Of a DNA stretch of 64,000 nt, positions 1-8,692 are shown in pieces. The position numbers were made by a program, and so were the translations under genes. How positions within the stretch are numbered: position 1 is the stretch's first letter; the number at the start of each line of letters is the position of its first letter. Origin of the DNA: JAKZVK01 sp965261065 (GTDB lineage Bacteria; Acidobacteriota; Terriglobia; Bryobacterales; UBA6623); NCBI GenBank assembly GCA_965261065.1, contig OZ253444.1, forward strand, positions 6,448,001 to 6,512,000, written 5' to 3'. The notes under the pieces were generated by a model. That model did no database searches. It had not been told where the DNA came from and saw nothing but the letters and a program-made list of their open reading frames with translations.

Positions 1-429
1 AGCGGCTTGGACCCCGGCGAGCCGCTGCAGGTTGAAGCGCGCGCGGATTCGCGGCTGCCGTTCGACCGGTTGGAAATCGTGCAAAACGGGGAGGTCGTCG
101 CCGAGGCGTTGGCGGCGGGCGGGCGCGAGGTGGTCTTGCAGCGCGCGATCCCGATAAAAAGAGGGGGCTGGATCGCGGCGCGTGTTCGCTCGACGAGCAA
201 GACGCACGCCGGCACGAAGGTCTTTGCCCACACCAGCCCCATCTACTTGGGCGTGCCCGATACACCGCACCGCTCGGCGGAAGCCTGCGGGGCCTTTATC
301 GACGAGATTGAAAACTCGATGCGCTTCATCCGCAAGAACTACACATTCGCCACCCAAGCGGACGAGGCGATCGCGATCGGGCGCTTCAAGCAAGGCCGCG
401 ACCGGTACGTGAAGCTTATCGAGGGCTAG
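1..429 (+). CDS. C-terminal end of a CehA/McbA-type metallohydrolase (5' end outside window)
   Basis: The frame is open from the first base, so this is the tail of a longer gene. It resembles the C-terminal region of the TolB-CehA protein at 15819-18338: RLEIVQNGEVV here matches QIELLFNNKVV there, and GWIAARVRS matches GWFAVRTRA. Both are followed by a short substrate-domain strand (TSPIYL here) and a helical tail of about 50 residues. In this family that part follows the metal-binding PHP-like domain, so no catalytic residues are visible in this window. A degenerate GTAG palindrome lies about 40 bases downstream. The family assignment rests only on similarity to the paralog in the same window. 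Confidence 0.6.
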   Translation, partial: SGLDPGEPLQVEARADSRLPFDRLEIVQNGEVVAEALAAGGREVVLQRAIPIKRGGWIAARVRSTSKTHAGTKVFAHTSPIYLGVPDTPHRSAEACGAFIDEIENSMRFIRKNYTFATQADEAIAIGRFKQGRDRYVKLIEG

Positions 430-467
430 CAACCCGTGGCGAGATCGAGCACGGTGCTGGTCAAAAT

Positions 468-486
468 GTAGGGGCATGCCGTGCCC
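468..486 (+). repeat. Degenerate GTAG-headed REP-like palindrome
   Basis: GTAGGGGCATGCCGTGCCC is the window's REP-like motif with five internal bases (ACGGC) missing. Orientation is given by the GTAG end. It lies between two plus-strand genes. Confidence 0.6.
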
Positions 487-583
487 GCCTGCCCGGCCTG
501 CCGCAACATGCAGGGTTGTCGAACGATCTCGACGAAGAACCGTACTTGCACCGCGGACTGCTAGTCTAGGCGGCCATGAACCA

Positions 584-1369
584 ATGATCTGGGACCTGCA
601 CGTACACTTCACGAACTTCGAGGGGCGGACGCCCGACGAGCGGATGGCCAACCTCATCCGGTTCGCCGACCGCATGGGGATCGAGCGGTTCCTGCTTTAT
701 CTCGGATTCCCGCCGCATCCGCATGACCCCACCCCGGAAGAGTTGACAACAATCAACGACCAGGTGCTCGAAGCGTTGACCCATTGGCATCATCGCGCCT
801 GGGGCATGGTGTACCTGAATCCCAATCACCTCGATTTCAGCCTGCGCGAGTTCGACCGTTGCGTGCGCGATGGGCCGATGGTCGGCGTGAAGCTGTGGAT
901 CGCGAAGCCGTGTAGCGCGCCCGAACTCGACCCGATCGTCGATCGAGCCGCCGCGATGAATGCCGTCATATTCCAGCACACCTGGTTCAAGGTGAGCGGC
1001 AACTATCCGGGTGAGTCGACACCGCTCGACCTGGCGGCGTTGGCGAAGCGGCATCCCGAGGTGCCCATGATCTGCGGCCACACCGGCGGCGACTGGGAGC
1101 GCGGGATTCGGGCCGTGCGCGACTGTGGGAACGTCTCGATCGGCATCGCCGGGTCCGACCCCACGAACGGGTTTGTCGAGATGGCAGTCCGCGAGTTGGG
1201 CCCCGAGCGCGTGATCTACGGCAGCGATGCCGGAGGACGCAGCTTCGCCTCGCAACTGGCCAAGGTGCAAGGCGCCAACATCCCCGAGTCGGCGAAGAAG
1301 CTCATCTTGGGCGAGAACCTCAAGCGCATGCTCACGCCGATTCTCGAGCGCAAGGGGGTCGCGGTGTAG
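584..1369 (+). CDS. Amidohydrolase-family (PF04909-type) metal-dependent hydrolase
   Basis: A 261-residue TIM-barrel hydrolase of the amidohydrolase-2 superfamily, whose members hydrolyse or decarboxylate small organic acids. Visible metal-site elements are the N-terminal HxH (DLHVHF, residues 4-9), a mid-chain His in IFQHTWF, HTGGDW, and the late Asp of IYGSDAGG. The order fits the family. The ATG at 584 is chosen because the HxH strand normally lies within the first ten residues; the upstream extension to 476 would translate the REP-like repeat. The substrate cannot be read from sequence. The next gene, a small unknown ORF 60 bases downstream on the same strand, may be cotranscribed. Confidence 0.8.
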   Translation: MIWDLHVHFTNFEGRTPDERMANLIRFADRMGIERFLLYLGFPPHPHDPTPEELTTINDQVLEALTHWHHRAWGMVYLNPNHLDFSLREFDRCVRDGPMVGVKLWIAKPCSAPELDPIVDRAAAMNAVIFQHTWFKVSGNYPGESTPLDLAALAKRHPEVPMICGHTGGDWERGIRAVRDCGNVSIGIAGSDPTNGFVEMAVRELGPERVIYGSDAGGRSFASQLAKVQGANIPESAKKLILGENLKRMLTPILERKGVAV

Positions 1370-1429
1370 CCGTATCACGTCTGGAGGCCCCTTGCTTCGC
1401 CGCCCTGGATTTGTTGGAATGAGGCTTCT

Positions 1430-1675
1430 ATGCCCTCTGCCGCCAAACTCGACCTGGAAACGTTCGTCGGCCGCCCGGTCGATCGCCTCACGCTCGATGA
1501 GCGCGAAGCGCTGATCGGCAAGTACATCGCGCGGGAGATGTACACGCCGCAGACGCTCCCCTTGCAGCGCATCGAGGCGATTGGAGACTCGGTGGAGGAA
1601 TGTGTCGCGATGCTGAAGCGCCGCGAGCTTGATCCGCTGATCTTCGAGTTTGTGCGGTTGAATCCGGCGTACTGA
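1430..1675 (+). CDS. Small conserved-looking hypothetical protein (81 aa)
   Basis: A short charged protein with no signal peptide or membrane segment. The middle, LTLDEREALIGKYIAREMY, reads as amphipathic helix, and the end, LDPLIFEFVRLNPAY, is hydrophobic and aromatic. The ATG is preceded by ATGAGGCTTCT, which offers a weak GAGG ribosome site. It sits between the amidohydrolase and the MOSC protein on the same strand with short gaps, so a three-gene unit is plausible. I do not recognise the family; the third-position G+C bias supports real coding. Confidence 0.55.
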   Translation: MPSAAKLDLETFVGRPVDRLTLDEREALIGKYIAREMYTPQTLPLQRIEAIGDSVEECVAMLKRRELDPLIFEFVRLNPAY

Positions 1676-1710
1676 CCCCCGAGCCGTCCGTACCCATCCG
1701 CCCCGCAGCC

Positions 1711-2487
1711 ATGCACCCCCACCTGGCGCGCATCAGCGTCTTTCCGGTGAAGTCCCTCGACGGGCAAAGCGTCTCGGAAGCAGCCGTGCTGCGATCGGGC
1801 GCGCTGTCGCATGACCGCGAGTACGCCCTCGTCGACGCGGAGGGCGCACTCCTCAATACCAAACGCCTTGGGGAAGACCTCGTGCGTATTCGATCGGAGG
1901 TCGACTTCGCTTTCGGCGAGATCTCGTTGACCGACCACACCAGCTCAGACGGGTATCACATCGAGCGCGAGCAGGGCGACATCGAAAGCTGGCTGGCTAC
2001 AAGGCTAAGGCGGCCGCTGCGCCTGGTCAGCGATTCCGAGAAGGGTTTCCCCGACGACGAGGAGGCTTCGGGACCCACCGTCGTCAGCACCAAGTCGCTC
2101 GAGGTCGTCGCGGGGTGGCTTGGGCTCCCCCTCGACGAAGTACGTCGGCGCTTTCGCGCCAACCTCGAGATCGATGGAGTCGAGGCTTTTTGGGAGGATC
2201 GACTCTTCGGGCCTGCGGGCGAGACAGCGTCGTTTCGAATCGGCGAGGTCAAGTTTGCAGGCGTGAACCCTTGCGCGCGCTGCACCGTGCCAACCAGAGA
2301 CTCGAAGAGCGGTGAGATCCGCGAGCCGAACTTTGCGAAGATCTTCGCCGAGAAGCGCCGGCGGACCCTACCGGCCTGGGCCGAGCCAAGCCGCTTCGAT
2401 CATTACTATCGGTTTGCGGTGAATACCCGTGTGCCGGAAACCGAGGCGGGCAAGGTGCTCTACGCCGGCGACACGGTGTATCTGTAG
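1711..2487 (+). CDS. MOSC-domain protein (YcbX/mARC-like)
   Basis: 258 residues with the usual two-part layout: an N-terminal MOSC beta-barrel domain (RISVFPVKSLDGQSV, residues 6-20, then the DREYALVDAEG strand) and a C-terminal MOSC domain. The conserved cysteine region NPCARCTVPTRD (about residues 188-199) is present; in YcbX and mARC enzymes the first Cys of this motif binds the molybdenum cofactor, and those enzymes reduce N-hydroxylated compounds. Length is typical for YcbX without the ferredoxin tail. No cofactor-insertion genes are nearby. The start is 35 bases after the preceding gene; the exact substrate is unknown. Confidence 0.85.
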   Translation: MHPHLARISVFPVKSLDGQSVSEAAVLRSGALSHDREYALVDAEGALLNTKRLGEDLVRIRSEVDFAFGEISLTDHTSSDGYHIEREQGDIESWLATRLRRPLRLVSDSEKGFPDDEEASGPTVVSTKSLEVVAGWLGLPLDEVRRRFRANLEIDGVEAFWEDRLFGPAGETASFRIGEVKFAGVNPCARCTVPTRDSKSGEIREPNFAKIFAEKRRRTLPAWAEPSRFDHYYRFAVNTRVPETEAGKVLYAGDTVYL

Positions 2488-2553
2488 TCTGAGCGGGTCG
2501 TCGAGCCTTACGCCACATTCAACCCGAGTCGCCTGGGTGAGGAACCTGACTGG

Positions 2554-4365
2554 CTACTGCCGCGCTGCGTCGCCAACGTTCAACACTGCTAGGAACGCCT
2601 CCTGGGGGATGTCCACCTTGCCGACTCGCTTCATGCGCCGCTTTCCTGCCCGCTGTTTCTCGAGCAGCTTGCGCTTGCGCGTGATATCCCCGCCGTAGCA
2701 CTTGGCGGTCACGTTCTTGCGCAGAGCGGCGATGTTATTGCGCGCGACGATCTTGTTTCCAATCGCGGCCTGTAGGGCGATCTCGAACATTTGCCGCGGG
2801 ATGAGCTTGCGCATCTTCTCAACGAGCGCCTTGCCGCGGTCGTGCGCTTGGTCTTTGTGGACGATCATGCTGAGCGCATCCACCGCGTCGCCGGCCACCA
2901 GCACGTCAAGCTTCACCATGGGCGAGGCCTGGTAGCTCGAGAAGTGATACTCCACCGAAGCGTACCCCCGCGACACGGTTTTCAGCCGGTCGTAGAAATC
3001 GAGAACAATCTCGTTGAGCGGGACTTCATAGGTCAGCACCACGCGGTTGCCGGCGACATACTCAAAGCCTTTTTGCGTGCCCCGCTTCTCTTCGACCAGC
3101 TTGAGGATGCCGCCCAGATGGTCGTCCGGCGTGATGATCGTGACCGCGAAGACCGGCTCTTCGACTTGGCGGATCTGCTGCACCTCGGGCCATCGGCTGG
3201 GGTTGTCGACCTCGACGACCGTGCCGTCGGTCTTCGTCACCCGGTAGCGTACGCCCGGGGCGGTCGTGATCAAGTCGAGGTCGAACTCGCGCTCCAGCCG
3301 CTCCTTGACGATTTCGAGATGGAGCAGTCCGAGAAAGCCCAGCCGGAACCCAAAGCCCAGCGCGACGGAACTCTCCGGCTCGAACTGAAACGAGCGGTCG
3401 TTGAGCTGCAGCTTGAGCAGCGCTTCCCGTAGAGCTTGGTGTGCGTGAGACTCGACCGGGTAGAGTCCGGCGAAGACCATCGGCCTCGACTCTTGAAACC
3501 CCGCCAGACCCTCAGCCGGCAGCCGGTTCTCGTCGCAGATGGTGTCGCCGATCTTCGTTTCGGTGACGTCCTTGATGTTGGCGACCACCCAGCCCACCTC
3601 GCCCGCGTGCAGCTCGTCGCAAGAATGGATCTTCGGGGTGCGGTAGCCCAACTCTTCGACCGTGCACGTCCGCCCGGTCGACCACATTCGGATCTTCATT
3701 CCCTTCGACAACGAGCCGTCCACGACGCGGACCAGCATGACGACCCCGCGGTAGGAGTCGTACCAGGAATCAAACAGCAGCGCCCGCAGCGGCGCGTCGG
3801 GCGAACCCTTCGGTGGAGGAATGCGCTTGATGACTTCGTCCAGAATCTCCGGCACGCCCCGGCCGGACTTCGCGCTGACGAGCATGGCGTCGGACGCGTC
3901 GAGGCCGATCGCGGACTCGATTTGCTCGCGAACCCGTTCGGGCTCGGCGGCGGGCAGGTCGATCTTGTTGATCACCGGGACGATTGCGAGATCACCATCG
4001 AGCGCCAAGTAGGTATTCGCCAGCGTCTGCGCTTCGACGCCTTGCGAGGCATCGACCACCAGCAGCGCTCCCTCACACGCCGCGAGGCTGCGGGAGACTT
4101 CGTACGAGAAGTCCACGTGGCCGGGCGTGTCGATGAGGTTGAGTTGGTAGGTCTGGCCGTCAGCGGCCTGGTAGGGCAGCCGAACGGCTTGGGCCTTGAT
4201 GGTGATGCCGCGCTCGCGCTCCAAGTCCATGGTGTCGAGCACCTGCTCGGTCATCTCCCGGGCCGAGAGCGCCCCGGTCAACTCAAGCAGGCGATCGGCG
4301 AGCGTTGATTTGCCGTGATCGATGTGCGCGATGATGCAGAAATTTCGGATTCGCGATGGGTCCAT
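2554..4365 (-). CDS. lepA: Elongation factor 4 / back-translocase LepA
   Basis: A full-length 603-residue translational GTPase. G1 is AHIDHGKST (residues 13-21), the effector region is RERGITIKAQ, G3 is DTPGH and G4 is NKID. EF-G-like domains II, III and V follow, then the LepA-specific C-terminal domain ending with KCYGGDITRKRKLLEKQ and GKRRMK, which is diagnostic for EF4. LepA acts on the ribosome under ionic or cold stress. It is convergent with the MOSC gene and divergent from the sugar isomerase. Several long plus-strand ORFs inside it are shadows. Confidence 0.97.
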   Translation of the reverse strand: MDPSRIRNFCIIAHIDHGKSTLADRLLELTGALSAREMTEQVLDTMDLERERGITIKAQAVRLPYQAADGQTYQLNLIDTPGHVDFSYEVSRSLAACEGALLVVDASQGVEAQTLANTYLALDGDLAIVPVINKIDLPAAEPERVREQIESAIGLDASDAMLVSAKSGRGVPEILDEVIKRIPPPKGSPDAPLRALLFDSWYDSYRGVVMLVRVVDGSLSKGMKIRMWSTGRTCTVEELGYRTPKIHSCDELHAGEVGWVVANIKDVTETKIGDTICDENRLPAEGLAGFQESRPMVFAGLYPVESHAHQALREALLKLQLNDRSFQFEPESSVALGFGFRLGFLGLLHLEIVKERLEREFDLDLITTAPGVRYRVTKTDGTVVEVDNPSRWPEVQQIRQVEEPVFAVTIITPDDHLGGILKLVEEKRGTQKGFEYVAGNRVVLTYEVPLNEIVLDFYDRLKTVSRGYASVEYHFSSYQASPMVKLDVLVAGDAVDALSMIVHKDQAHDRGKALVEKMRKLIPRQMFEIALQAAIGNKIVARNNIAALRKNVTAKCYGGDITRKRKLLEKQRAGKRRMKRVGKVDIPQEAFLAVLNVGDAARQ

Positions 4366-4453
4366 GTAACAGCGCCGGAGGGCATGGCGGGAACTTGAAC
4401 TCTCACGCTAACAAGCAGGTGGGAGGGTGTCAATGGAAGCCGCGAACCGAAAA

Positions 4454-4533
4454 GTAGGGGCACAGCATGCTGTGCCCGTGTTCGGGTCCAGTCGTAAGCT
4501 TCAGCCGCCGGGCACGGCATGCTGTGCCCCTAC
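4454..4533. repeat. Inverted pair of GTAG-headed REP-like palindromes (BIME-like)
   Basis: The left unit at 4454-4477 is GTAG plus GGGCACAGCATGCTGTGCCC. The right unit at 4510-4533 is GGGCACGGCATGCTGTGCCC plus CTAC, in opposite orientation. The 32-base spacer begins GTGTTCGGGTC, and the same beginning occurs in the pair at 21266-21347, so the pair behaves as one mobile unit. It lies in the divergent gap between lepA and the sugar isomerase. Confidence 0.85.
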
Positions 4534-4608
4534 ATTGTCGTTGCACACTCGGCATACCGGTCTAACAAACCGCCGTCCTCAACCAGCCGTTGCGATAAGA
4601 TATCGCCT

Positions 4609-5478
4609 ATGGCGAACTTTCCCGTTGCAATCATCACCGACGAATTCACGCAAGACTTCGAGCGGGTCTGCAAGCACGCCGTCGAACTGGGCGTGACGGC
4701 GCTCGAGCTGCGCACCATTTGGGACAAGAACATCGTCAACATGAGCGACGACGAGGTCCAAGAAGTCGGGCAACTCGCCAAAGATTCGAACCTGCAAATC
4801 GTCTCCATCGCCTCGCCGGTCTTCAAATGCACGCTCCCCGACGGCGGCGAGATCGATCAACGCTTCGAGCAGGACGCCTTCCACTCGGCCCATACCTACG
4901 AAGACCAGCCGAGCATCCTTGCCCGATCGCTCGAGGTGGCTCAGGCCCTTGGCGCGCCGATCGTTCGGGTGTTCAGTTTCTGGCGCACCGTCGAGCCGGA
5001 AAACATCACCTCGCGCATCATCGACGCCCTGCGCGGCGCGGTCGAAACCGCCGGCCCTACTGGCGTCAAGATCGGGCTCGAGAATGAACACGCCTGCAAC
5101 ATTGCGACGGCGGCCGAATCGGCTCCCATCCTGGAAGCGATCAAAGACCCCAACTTCGGGCTGGTCTGGGACCCGGCGAACTGCTACATCGCCGGACAGG
5201 TGCCGTTCCCCGGCGGCTACGACGGGCTGCCGGCAAACCGCATCCTGCACGTCCATGCCAAGGACGGTGTTCTGCCGCCGGGCAGCGACCGCATGAACTG
5301 GGGTGACGTCGGCGCCGGCGAGGTCGACTGGGTCGGTCAATTCTCGGCCATGGTGCGGGACGGCTACTCCGGCATGGTGAGCCTCGAAACGCACTGGGGC
5401 GGTCCCGGCGGCGACAAGTTCAAAGGCAGTACGATTTGCGCGAACAGCCTGAAGCGCCTAGTGGCCGAGGCGGCGTAG
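4609..5478 (+). CDS. Sugar phosphate isomerase/epimerase (xylose-isomerase-like TIM barrel)
   Basis: 289 residues. The fold is recognisable from the LGVTALELRTIWDKN strand near the N-terminus, GVKIGLENEHACN (acidic metal ligand, about residues 155-167), LVWDPANCYIAG, ILHVHAKDG and GMVSLETHWGG, which are the Glu, Asp, His and Glu positions used for metal binding in this superfamily. The ATG at 4609 is chosen; the longer frame to 4519 would translate a REP-like repeat. Members interconvert or oxidise sugars and inositols, and the substrate is not inferable here. A GTAG palindrome follows 15 bases after the stop. Confidence 0.8.
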   Translation: MANFPVAIITDEFTQDFERVCKHAVELGVTALELRTIWDKNIVNMSDDEVQEVGQLAKDSNLQIVSIASPVFKCTLPDGGEIDQRFEQDAFHSAHTYEDQPSILARSLEVAQALGAPIVRVFSFWRTVEPENITSRIIDALRGAVETAGPTGVKIGLENEHACNIATAAESAPILEAIKDPNFGLVWDPANCYIAGQVPFPGGYDGLPANRILHVHAKDGVLPPGSDRMNWGDVGAGEVDWVGQFSAMVRDGYSGMVSLETHWGGPGGDKFKGSTICANSLKRLVAEAA

Positions 5479-5493
5479 TCAGGCTGCGGAAAA

Positions 5494-5517
5494 GTAGGGG
5501 CACGGCATGCCGTGCCC
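5494..5517 (+). repeat. GTAG-headed REP-like palindrome
   Basis: A perfect consensus copy: GTAG followed by GGGCACGGCATGCCGTGCCC, then GC. It lies between the convergent isomerase and FAH-family genes. Confidence 0.9.
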
Positions 5518-5560
5518 GCGTGCCTCTTGGCAGGGAGTCGGGCGGGTTTGACGAGATCTC

Positions 5561-6436
5561 TTACTTTGCACCCCGCTTCCAGAGCACCCGTTCCCTTCGC
5601 GTCACGCTCGCGGGCAACCGGCCCACGCCTTCGATTCGCGCTTCGACCCGGTCGCCGGGCTGAATGTGCGCGCCCTTGGGACAACCGGTCGAGAGGACGT
5701 CGCCCGGCTCGAACGTCATCACCTTCGTGTGGAGCGCGACCAGGGAGTCGGGCCGGTGGCGCATGTTGCGTACGAAGTCACGCGAGAAGACGGCGCCGTT
5801 GTGCATGGTGGCGACCTCGAGTTCGTTGACGTCGTCGATCTCATCGCACGTGACGATCACCGGGCCGAAGCTAAAGAATGTGTCGAAGCTCTTCGAGCGT
5901 TGCAGGTAGCGCGTGTTGCGGCGCAGTACGTCGAGCGCCGTCATGTCGAGCGTCGTCGCGTAGCCGACGAGGATCTCGCTCCACAACTCCAGCGGCACGT
6001 CGCGGCATCGCGTGCCGAAGACAAGGCCTAGTTCCCCCTCCGCGTCGATGTCGCTCGAGACGTCCTCGGGCGGTAGCTCGATGGCGCCGCCGGGCTCGAA
6101 GATCGACGAGCTTGGCTTCATGAAACTGCCCGGCTCCTCCGGTTGCACCTCGTCGAGGTCTTCGGCGTGCGACTTGTAGTTGAGCCCAATGCACCAGACT
6201 TTCGGCGGACGGGGGTAGGGGAGCGTGAGCCGAATTTCATTGAGAGGAAGATCGGCAGTGAGACCGGACGAGGCCTCCTTTAACTCGTCGACCGCTTCGG
6301 CTTGAATGAGGGCGAGTAGCTCGGCCGGCAGTTTCGTACCGGCCTGCGCGTTGACCTCTGATACAGGGAGGAGCTTCTCTCCCAAGACGATGCCTGCCGC
6401 GCTCCGGCCCTGATACTCGAAAGTGCAAAGTTTCAT
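5561..6436 (-). CDS. Fumarylacetoacetate hydrolase family protein
   Basis: 291 residues. The short N-terminal domain (MKLCTFEYQGR) and the C-terminal FAH catalytic domain are both present. Metal-site residues are in DAEGELGLVFG (about residues 130-140), and family strands are KVWCIGLNYKSHAEDL, GYATTLDMTALDV, TMHNGAVF and FEPGDVLSTGCPKG. Family members cleave C-C bonds in acylpyruvates and fumarylpyruvates or act as oxaloacetate decarboxylases during aromatic and sugar-acid breakdown. It starts at the ATG at 6436, divergent from murB with a short gap. Nearby genes do not fix the substrate. Confidence 0.88.
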   Translation of the reverse strand: MKLCTFEYQGRSAAGIVLGEKLLPVSEVNAQAGTKLPAELLALIQAEAVDELKEASSGLTADLPLNEIRLTLPYPRPPKVWCIGLNYKSHAEDLDEVQPEEPGSFMKPSSSIFEPGGAIELPPEDVSSDIDAEGELGLVFGTRCRDVPLELWSEILVGYATTLDMTALDVLRRNTRYLQRSKSFDTFFSFGPVIVTCDEIDDVNELEVATMHNGAVFSRDFVRNMRHRPDSLVALHTKVMTFEPGDVLSTGCPKGAHIQPGDRVEARIEGVGRLPASVTRRERVLWKRGAK

Positions 6437-6575
6437 GGTTGTCGTGACCAGTCCAACCGATCCGCGGGCGTGAACTCACAGGCCCACGCTCCTCGGGATG
6501 GAGGGGAAACACGATTATGCCGGATTCTTGATCGGCCCGTCTTACAATGAGAACGCGCCGCCGTACGGCGACCCC

Positions 6576-7586
6576 ATGCAAGTCCCGGCACCAGCACAAC
6601 CGCCTTCGACGCCATCACCTACCGGCGACTTCGGGGCGCGCCTGCGGGTGTTGCCCAGCATCTCGGTCCGAACCGATGTCGCGCTGAGCGAACACACCCG
6701 CTTCGCCATTGGCGGCCCGGCCGACCTGTTTGCCGAAACCGAGAGCCCGGAATCGTTTGCCTCGGCTGTCCGGTTGTGCCGCGAATTTGACTTTCCCGTC
6801 TACATCCTCGGAGACGGCAGCAACGTCATCGTATCCGACGAGGGCTTTCGAGGGCTCGTGCTGCGTTACATCGCCCAGGGCCTCGATCGCGACGGTGACA
6901 ACATCACAGCCGACTCGGGCGCGTCGCTTCAGTCGCTGGTTGATTTCGCGATTGACGCCGGACTGAAGGGCGTCGAGACCCTCGCCCGCATCCCGGGCTC
7001 GGTCGGAGCCGCCATTTACGGCAACGCCGGCGCGTACGGACATTCGATCGCCGAGCGCGTCTCGTGGGTGCGGTTCTTCGACGGCGAGGGCGTGCGCGAC
7101 CTCGACAACGCCGGTTGCGAGTTCGAGTACCGCGAGAGCGTCTTCAAGCGCCACAAAGAGTGGATCATCTTCTGTTGTGGCCTCGCGCTCGAACCCGCCG
7201 ACCGCGGCGAGCTAAGAAAGAGGGCCGACGAGATCACCGCCATCCGCGACGAGAAGTTCCCGCCGACAATGCGTTGCGCGGGTAGCATCTTCAAGAACCT
7301 CCACTTGAATGACCTGCCCGCCGAGGCCGCCGCGCAGGTGCCCGAGCGCGTAGTGCGCGACGGCAAAGTCGCCTCGGCCTATTTCCTCGAGCAAGTCGGC
7401 GCCAAGGGCATGCGCCGCGGCGGCATCGAGATCGCCTCCTACCACGCCAACCTCATCTACAACACCGGCAGCGGCACCGCCGCCGAGGTGAAATCGCTGA
7501 TCGACGAGCTGAAGCAGCGCATCCGTGACCGCTTCGGGTTCGGCGTCGAGGAGGAAGTGCAGTACGTCGGCGACGTCGGGGTGTAG
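6576..7586 (+). CDS. murB: UDP-N-acetylenolpyruvoylglucosamine reductase
   Basis: A cytoplasmic FAD enzyme that reduces UDP-GlcNAc-enolpyruvate to UDP-MurNAc for peptidoglycan. Visible motifs are HTRFAIGGPADLFAE (FAD-binding start), LGDGSNVIVSDEGFRG, ARIPGSVGAAIYGNAGAYG, RCAGSIFKNL (the serine that protonates the intermediate) and the C-terminal region FGVEEEVQYVG with the catalytic Glu. The ATG at 6576 gives 336 residues. The frame stays open to an ATG at 6498, but that extension does not look like MurB. It is convergent with manC. Confidence 0.92.
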   Translation: MQVPAPAQPPSTPSPTGDFGARLRVLPSISVRTDVALSEHTRFAIGGPADLFAETESPESFASAVRLCREFDFPVYILGDGSNVIVSDEGFRGLVLRYIAQGLDRDGDNITADSGASLQSLVDFAIDAGLKGVETLARIPGSVGAAIYGNAGAYGHSIAERVSWVRFFDGEGVRDLDNAGCEFEYRESVFKRHKEWIIFCCGLALEPADRGELRKRADEITAIRDEKFPPTMRCAGSIFKNLHLNDLPAEAAAQVPERVVRDGKVASAYFLEQVGAKGMRRGGIEIASYHANLIYNTGSGTAAEVKSLIDELKQRIRDRFGFGVEEEVQYVGDVGV

Positions 7587-7609
7587 TGAAATTTGAGGGC
7601 GCTCATCCG

Positions 7610-8692
7610 TTACAGCAAATCGTCGCGGCCCATCTTCTCGAGCCGCTTGACTAGCAACGACACGTCTTGCGCCGCGTCGCGCAAGCAAACCAAAAGCGCG
7701 TCAGGCGTATCCACCACGACCAGGTCGCGCACGCCCACCAAAGCCACCGGCTTTGCCCGGGCGTCCACATAGTTGCCGCGGGCATCCAACTGCAGCACGT
7801 CGCCGCTAGTCACATTGCCCGCGCGGTCGGCGTGGCCCAGCTCATAGACGGCCTGCCAACTGCCCACATCGTTCCAGCCGAACTCAGGGCAAGCGAACGC
7901 GACGATGTTCTCGGCGCGCTCCAAGACGCCGTAGTCGATCGATTGGTTGTCGCATAGCGGATACTGCTTTCGCAGCGAAGAAGCGAATTTCCGCGACGAA
8001 AGCGGAGCGACCTTGGCCAACGCCGCCGTGGTTCGCGGCAAGTACTCCTCGATCGTCTTCGTGATCGCGCGGGCCTGCCAAACGAACATGCCGCTGTTCC
8101 AGAAGTAGCTCCCGGCACGTACGAACCGTCGGGCCTTTGCCTGCGGCGGTTTCTCTTCGAATTTCACGACCCGCGACGGGCACGGATCTCCCATTTTCAC
8201 GCCCTTCGGAAACTTGATGTAGCCGTAGCCTGTCTCGGGATGCCGGGGTGGGATACCGAGGACGATTAACTCATCCTCGGTCGCTGCCTTGATCGCGCGC
8301 TTGAGGACCGTGGCGAAAACCGCGGGCCGCGCAATGAAGTGGTCCGCCGGGAACACGCCCATCACGGCATCGGGATCCTGCTCAGCCAGAACACGCGCCG
8401 CCAGCGCGATGGCCGGTCCGGTATTGCGCTGCACCGGCTCGGCAATGATTTGCCGCGGCGGAACTTGCGGAAGCTGCTGCCGGACACGGCCCCGCAACCG
8501 GTCGCTCGTCAATACCCACAAACGCTCGGGCGGGGCCAGCCTCTCGAGACGGGCGGCCGTCTGCTGCAGAAGCGAACTCTCGCCCACGACGGGAAGCAAC
8601 TGCTTCGGCAGATCGGCTCGGCTGCTTGGCCAGAAGCGTGTGCCGCGTCCGCCGGCGAGGATGACGGCGTGAAAATGCCGCCGCGCACTCAT
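7610..8692 (-). CDS. manC: Mannose-1-phosphate guanylyltransferase
   Basis: 360 residues making GDP-mannose from GTP and mannose-1-phosphate in the cytoplasm, for exopolysaccharide or glycolipid synthesis. The nucleotidyltransferase signature AVILAGGRGTRFWPSSR with PKQLL (residues 9-32) is at the N-terminus, followed by QRNTGPAIALAA, FPADHFI, HPETGYGYIK and NSGMFVWQA. The C-terminal isomerase domain of bifunctional ManC-ManA enzymes is absent, so this is the single-function type. Its ATG overlaps the lepB stop by four bases, so it is translationally coupled to lepB. Confidence 0.92.
   Translation of the reverse strand: MSARRHFHAVILAGGRGTRFWPSSRADLPKQLLPVVGESSLLQQTAARLERLAPPERLWVLTSDRLRGRVRQQLPQVPPRQIIAEPVQRNTGPAIALAARVLAEQDPDAVMGVFPADHFIARPAVFATVLKRAIKAATEDELIVLGIPPRHPETGYGYIKFPKGVKMGDPCPSRVVKFEEKPPQAKARRFVRAGSYFWNSGMFVWQARAITKTIEEYLPRTTAALAKVAPLSSRKFASSLRKQYPLCDNQSIDYGVLERAENIVAFACPEFGWNDVGSWQAVYELGHADRAGNVTSGDVLQLDARGNYVDARAKPVALVGVRDLVVVDTPDALLVCLRDAAQDVSLLVKRLEKMGRDDLL

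Noticed and set aside
2791..4308. Long plus-strand ORFs opposite lepA (213 and 290 residues)
   Set aside because: They mirror LepA codons in the G+C-rich antisense frame and have no family features or ribosome sites.
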